Shown: positions 42,892-42,977 of the stretch, in pieces
Numbering within the stretch: the first letter of the stretch is position 1
How the letters are laid out: every line of letters starts with the position of its first letter
Origin: an uncultured Lachnospiraceae bacterium
GTDB lineage: Bacteria; Bacillota; Clostridia; Lachnospirales; Lachnospiraceae
Direction: 5' to 3'
Assembly: GCA_945949085.1 (NCBI GenBank)
Contig: CAMFDJ010000025.1
Location: 1 to 42,977, forward strand
Length of the DNA stretch: 42,977 nt
Made by a program: the position numbers and the translations under genes
Notes under the pieces: generated by a model
Databases searched by the model: none
What the model saw: the letters and a program-made list of their open reading frames with translations, nothing else
Told to the model about the DNA's origin: nothing

Positions 42892-42977
42892 AAGCAAGTC
42901 GCTTGTGAGAAATATGCAAAAACAAGCAACAGAACCTTGACAAATAAACAGCAATGCAACCCTGAAAATTCTAAAAA
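42892..42977 (+). other. non-coding leader running off the window, possible rrn leader
   Basis: No reading frame or ribosome site is seen. The wording AACCTTGACAAATAAACAG resembles the leader that precedes 16S rRNA in Clostridia, by general pattern only. The 16S gene itself is not in the window. Confidence 0.4.

Noticed and set aside
1..42977. tRNA genes, CRISPR arrays, insertion sequences and prophage genes.
   Set aside because: No cloverleaf-like T-arm context, regularly spaced palindromic repeat array, transposase or phage structural motif was seen on either strand.

Overview
The window looks like a chromosomal stretch from a Gram-positive anaerobe of the Clostridia, most likely the Lachnospiraceae. 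This is inferred from gene content and not from a marker sequence. The pointers are the dnaX-ebfC-recR order, a DUF5711/CvpA pair, a TIGR01440 protein, a YtrA-type GntR regulator with ABC exporters, purine-rich Shine-Dalgarno sites 6-9 bases before most starts, and ferredoxin and flavodoxin proteins. Nearly all genes lie on the plus strand; only a Crp/Fnr regulator and a fructokinase are on the minus strand. No tRNA, rRNA, insertion sequence or CRISPR array was seen. The right edge ends in a very strong promoter and a leader that look like the start of an rRNA operon.

Layout. 1-3,030 is a small accessory patch: a membrane-anchored alpha/beta hydrolase, the 3' remnant of a DUF4143 ATPase, a GNAT/SnoaL chimera, and an AAC(3)-family acetyltransferase. 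3,039-4,755 has a Crp/Fnr regulator divergent from a ferredoxin-like protein, with a perfect 16-bp palindrome in the regulator leader. 4,762-9,050 is sugar uptake and use: fructokinase, GH32 fructosidase and PTS enzyme I. 9,134-12,729 holds a cation/proton antiporter, a TrkA regulator and an EamA transporter. 12,869-16,879 holds a chemoreceptor with a very short sensor, a UDP-xylose synthase-like enzyme and an unassigned TIM-barrel glycoside hydrolase candidate.

17,035-21,605 is a YtrA-type operon: two ABC ATPases, two membrane proteins, a GntR regulator and a CPBP protease, led by a consensus promoter whose -10 is covered by a palindrome. 21,606-23,668 is a rearranged junction. A complete DUF4143 AAA ATPase with three 33-bp-spaced direct repeats at its promoter lies between the preceding membrane protein and the C-terminal remnant of a second copy of that protein. 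A short HTH gene follows, its tail encoded by a structured repeat that recurs at 34,276. 23,719-28,261 holds MarR and flavodoxin (with tandem operators), a GNAT enzyme, a TIGR01440 protein, a small membrane protein and DNA polymerase IV.

28,267-32,927 is the phosphate uptake operon pstSCAB-phoU behind a Pho-box-like promoter that is followed at once by an intrinsic terminator. 33,089-34,150 is a YeiH-type transporter with a cre-like site in its promoter. 34,627-38,270 carries phosphofructokinase and dnaX-ebfC-recR, then galM. 39,660-42,785 is an envelope cluster: a LysM membrane protein whose cytoplasmic part looks like a catalytically dead MPN/JAMM domain, a DUF5711 protein and a CvpA-like protein.

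The most promising leads are the MPN-like/LysM protein, the repeat-controlled DUF4143 ATPase and the scar around it, the unassigned glycoside hydrolase beside UDP-xylose synthase, and the terminator-interrupted pst leader. All functional calls come from reading motifs by eye; no database search was run.
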